A DNA stretch of 64,000 bases from NCBI GenBank assembly GCA_030680795.1, contig JAUXUL010000042.1:1-64000 (forward strand), given 5' to 3'. The DNA is from Anaerolineales bacterium. Lineage in GTDB: Bacteria > Chloroflexota > Anaerolineae > Anaerolineales > Villigracilaceae. Under the pieces are notes generated by a model that had not been told where the DNA came from, did no database searches, and was given only the letters and a program-made list of their open reading frames with translations. Of the stretch, positions 63,660 through 64,000 are shown in pieces. Position numbers and translations under genes: made by a program. Position 1 is the first letter of the stretch; the number at the start of each line of letters is the position of its first letter.

Positions 63660-64000
63660 TTCGATTGGTTCCTGCTGACAGCAGGCGCGGCAGGAAGGCG
63701 GGCGTCTGAGCAGCGTACTTTTCATACGTCTCTCCGAACTCCGCCAGAGACTCATTTTCTTCTCTGCGCGCCAAACGGACGTACATGCTGACCAGAAGAG
63801 GAAACATAATCAGGGTGATCAATGTCGGCCATTGGATCAGGAAACCCAGCATGATCATGATAAAGCCGGCATACTGGGGATGGCGCAGATAGGTATAAGG
63901 GCCGTCAGAGGCAACTTGATGAGTGCGTTGAGCTTGATAAAGTATGCGCCATGCGTAACCAATCAAAATAAAACCACCCGCGACAAGCCCATCACTGAGC
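63649..64000 (-). CDS. Isoprenylcysteine methyltransferase-like membrane protein, 5' cut
   Basis: Frame enters from the window's right end: LSDGLVAGGFILIGYAWRILYQAQRTH then GPYTYLRHPQYAGFIMIMLG, the ICMT/PEMT signature RHPQY, and LARREENESLAEFGETYEKY. Helices flank the signature. It methylates an unknown acceptor using SAM or belongs to the isoprenylcysteine carboxyl methyltransferase-like group. N-terminus lies outside the window. Confidence 0.87.
   Translation of the reverse strand, partial: LSDGLVAGGFILIGYAWRILYQAQRTHQVASDGPYTYLRHPQYAGFIMIMLGFLIQWPTLITLIMFPLLVSMYVRLARREENESLAEFGETYEKYAAQTPAFLPRLLSAGTNRNAR

Overview
The window looks like chromosomal DNA of a member of Chloroflexota, probably Anaerolineae. 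This is inferred from gene content, not from a marker gene: LysM/M23 envelope hydrolases, an archaeal-type GAPDH, a geranylgeranyl-reductase-type flavoprotein, several GAF/HD-GYP/GGDEF sensors, and short dispersed inverted repeats between genes. I saw no rRNA, tRNA or CRISPR array.

Layout. 1-4.2 kb: TetR-controlled ABC-2 exporter operon with two matching operators. 4.4-10.8 kb: broken methyltransferase, LysM/M23 hydrolase, then a c-di-GMP pair (GGDEF synthase and a membrane GAF/HD-GYP sensor split by a frameshift). 11.4-14.5 kb: FtsX-type ABC system whose ATPase carries a YHS metal-binding tail. 14.6-19.5 kb: saccharopine-dehydrogenase-like enzyme, mercuric-reductase-like flavoprotein, MerR regulator with a clear MerR operator, small membrane and HMA proteins. 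19.7-22.1 kb: CmtR-like ArsR regulator and a P1B ATPase. 22.4-27.1 kb: LysM/M23 hydrolase, orphan LuxR regulator, hydrolase and two zinc-ribbon-related paralogues. 27.5-34.2 kb: DUF302 and His-rich P1B ATPase, cyclopropane synthase, type II GAPDH, YHS and DUF2933 proteins. 34.3-36.9 kb: GGR-family flavoprotein and a Tat-exported L,D-transpeptidase. 37.3-44.2 kb: plus-strand cytochrome c maturation operon (DUF2933, TlpA, CcmF, CcmH, CcmI-like) ending in a frameshifted C39 peptidase/TPR gene. 44.3-46.2 kb: cystathionine beta-synthase-type enzyme behind a leader that encodes a cysteine-rich peptide and a terminator. 46.3-50.9 kb: copper operon (CsoR, CopA, YHS and small membrane proteins). 51.2-59.4 kb: an AT-richer defence-like island with HicBA, a four-gene KTSC/membrane/TIR-like/TIR group, a decayed HU gene and a type III restriction-modification system. 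59.5-64 kb: CcdA-like protein, cupredoxin, HMA protein, Lgt, a Cys-rich membrane-anchored protein and a truncated isoprenylcysteine-methyltransferase-type gene.

Three things stand out. First, a four-Cys leader peptide, hairpins and a terminator precede the cysteine enzyme, which suggests ribosome-mediated attenuation by cysteine. Second, about fifteen promoters share one geometry: a GCGC-like box followed, almost always after exactly 23 bp, by a -10 hexamer; many have a second box 24 bp further upstream. Third, the TIR group could be an unclassified anti-phage module. Three P1B ATPases carry three different membrane metal-site motifs (CSC, CPD, CPC), which suggests different metals.

Six or seven genes are broken by single-base indels next to short homopolymers. 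They may be real, but sequencing or assembly error is a serious alternative and should be excluded before any of them is called a pseudogene.
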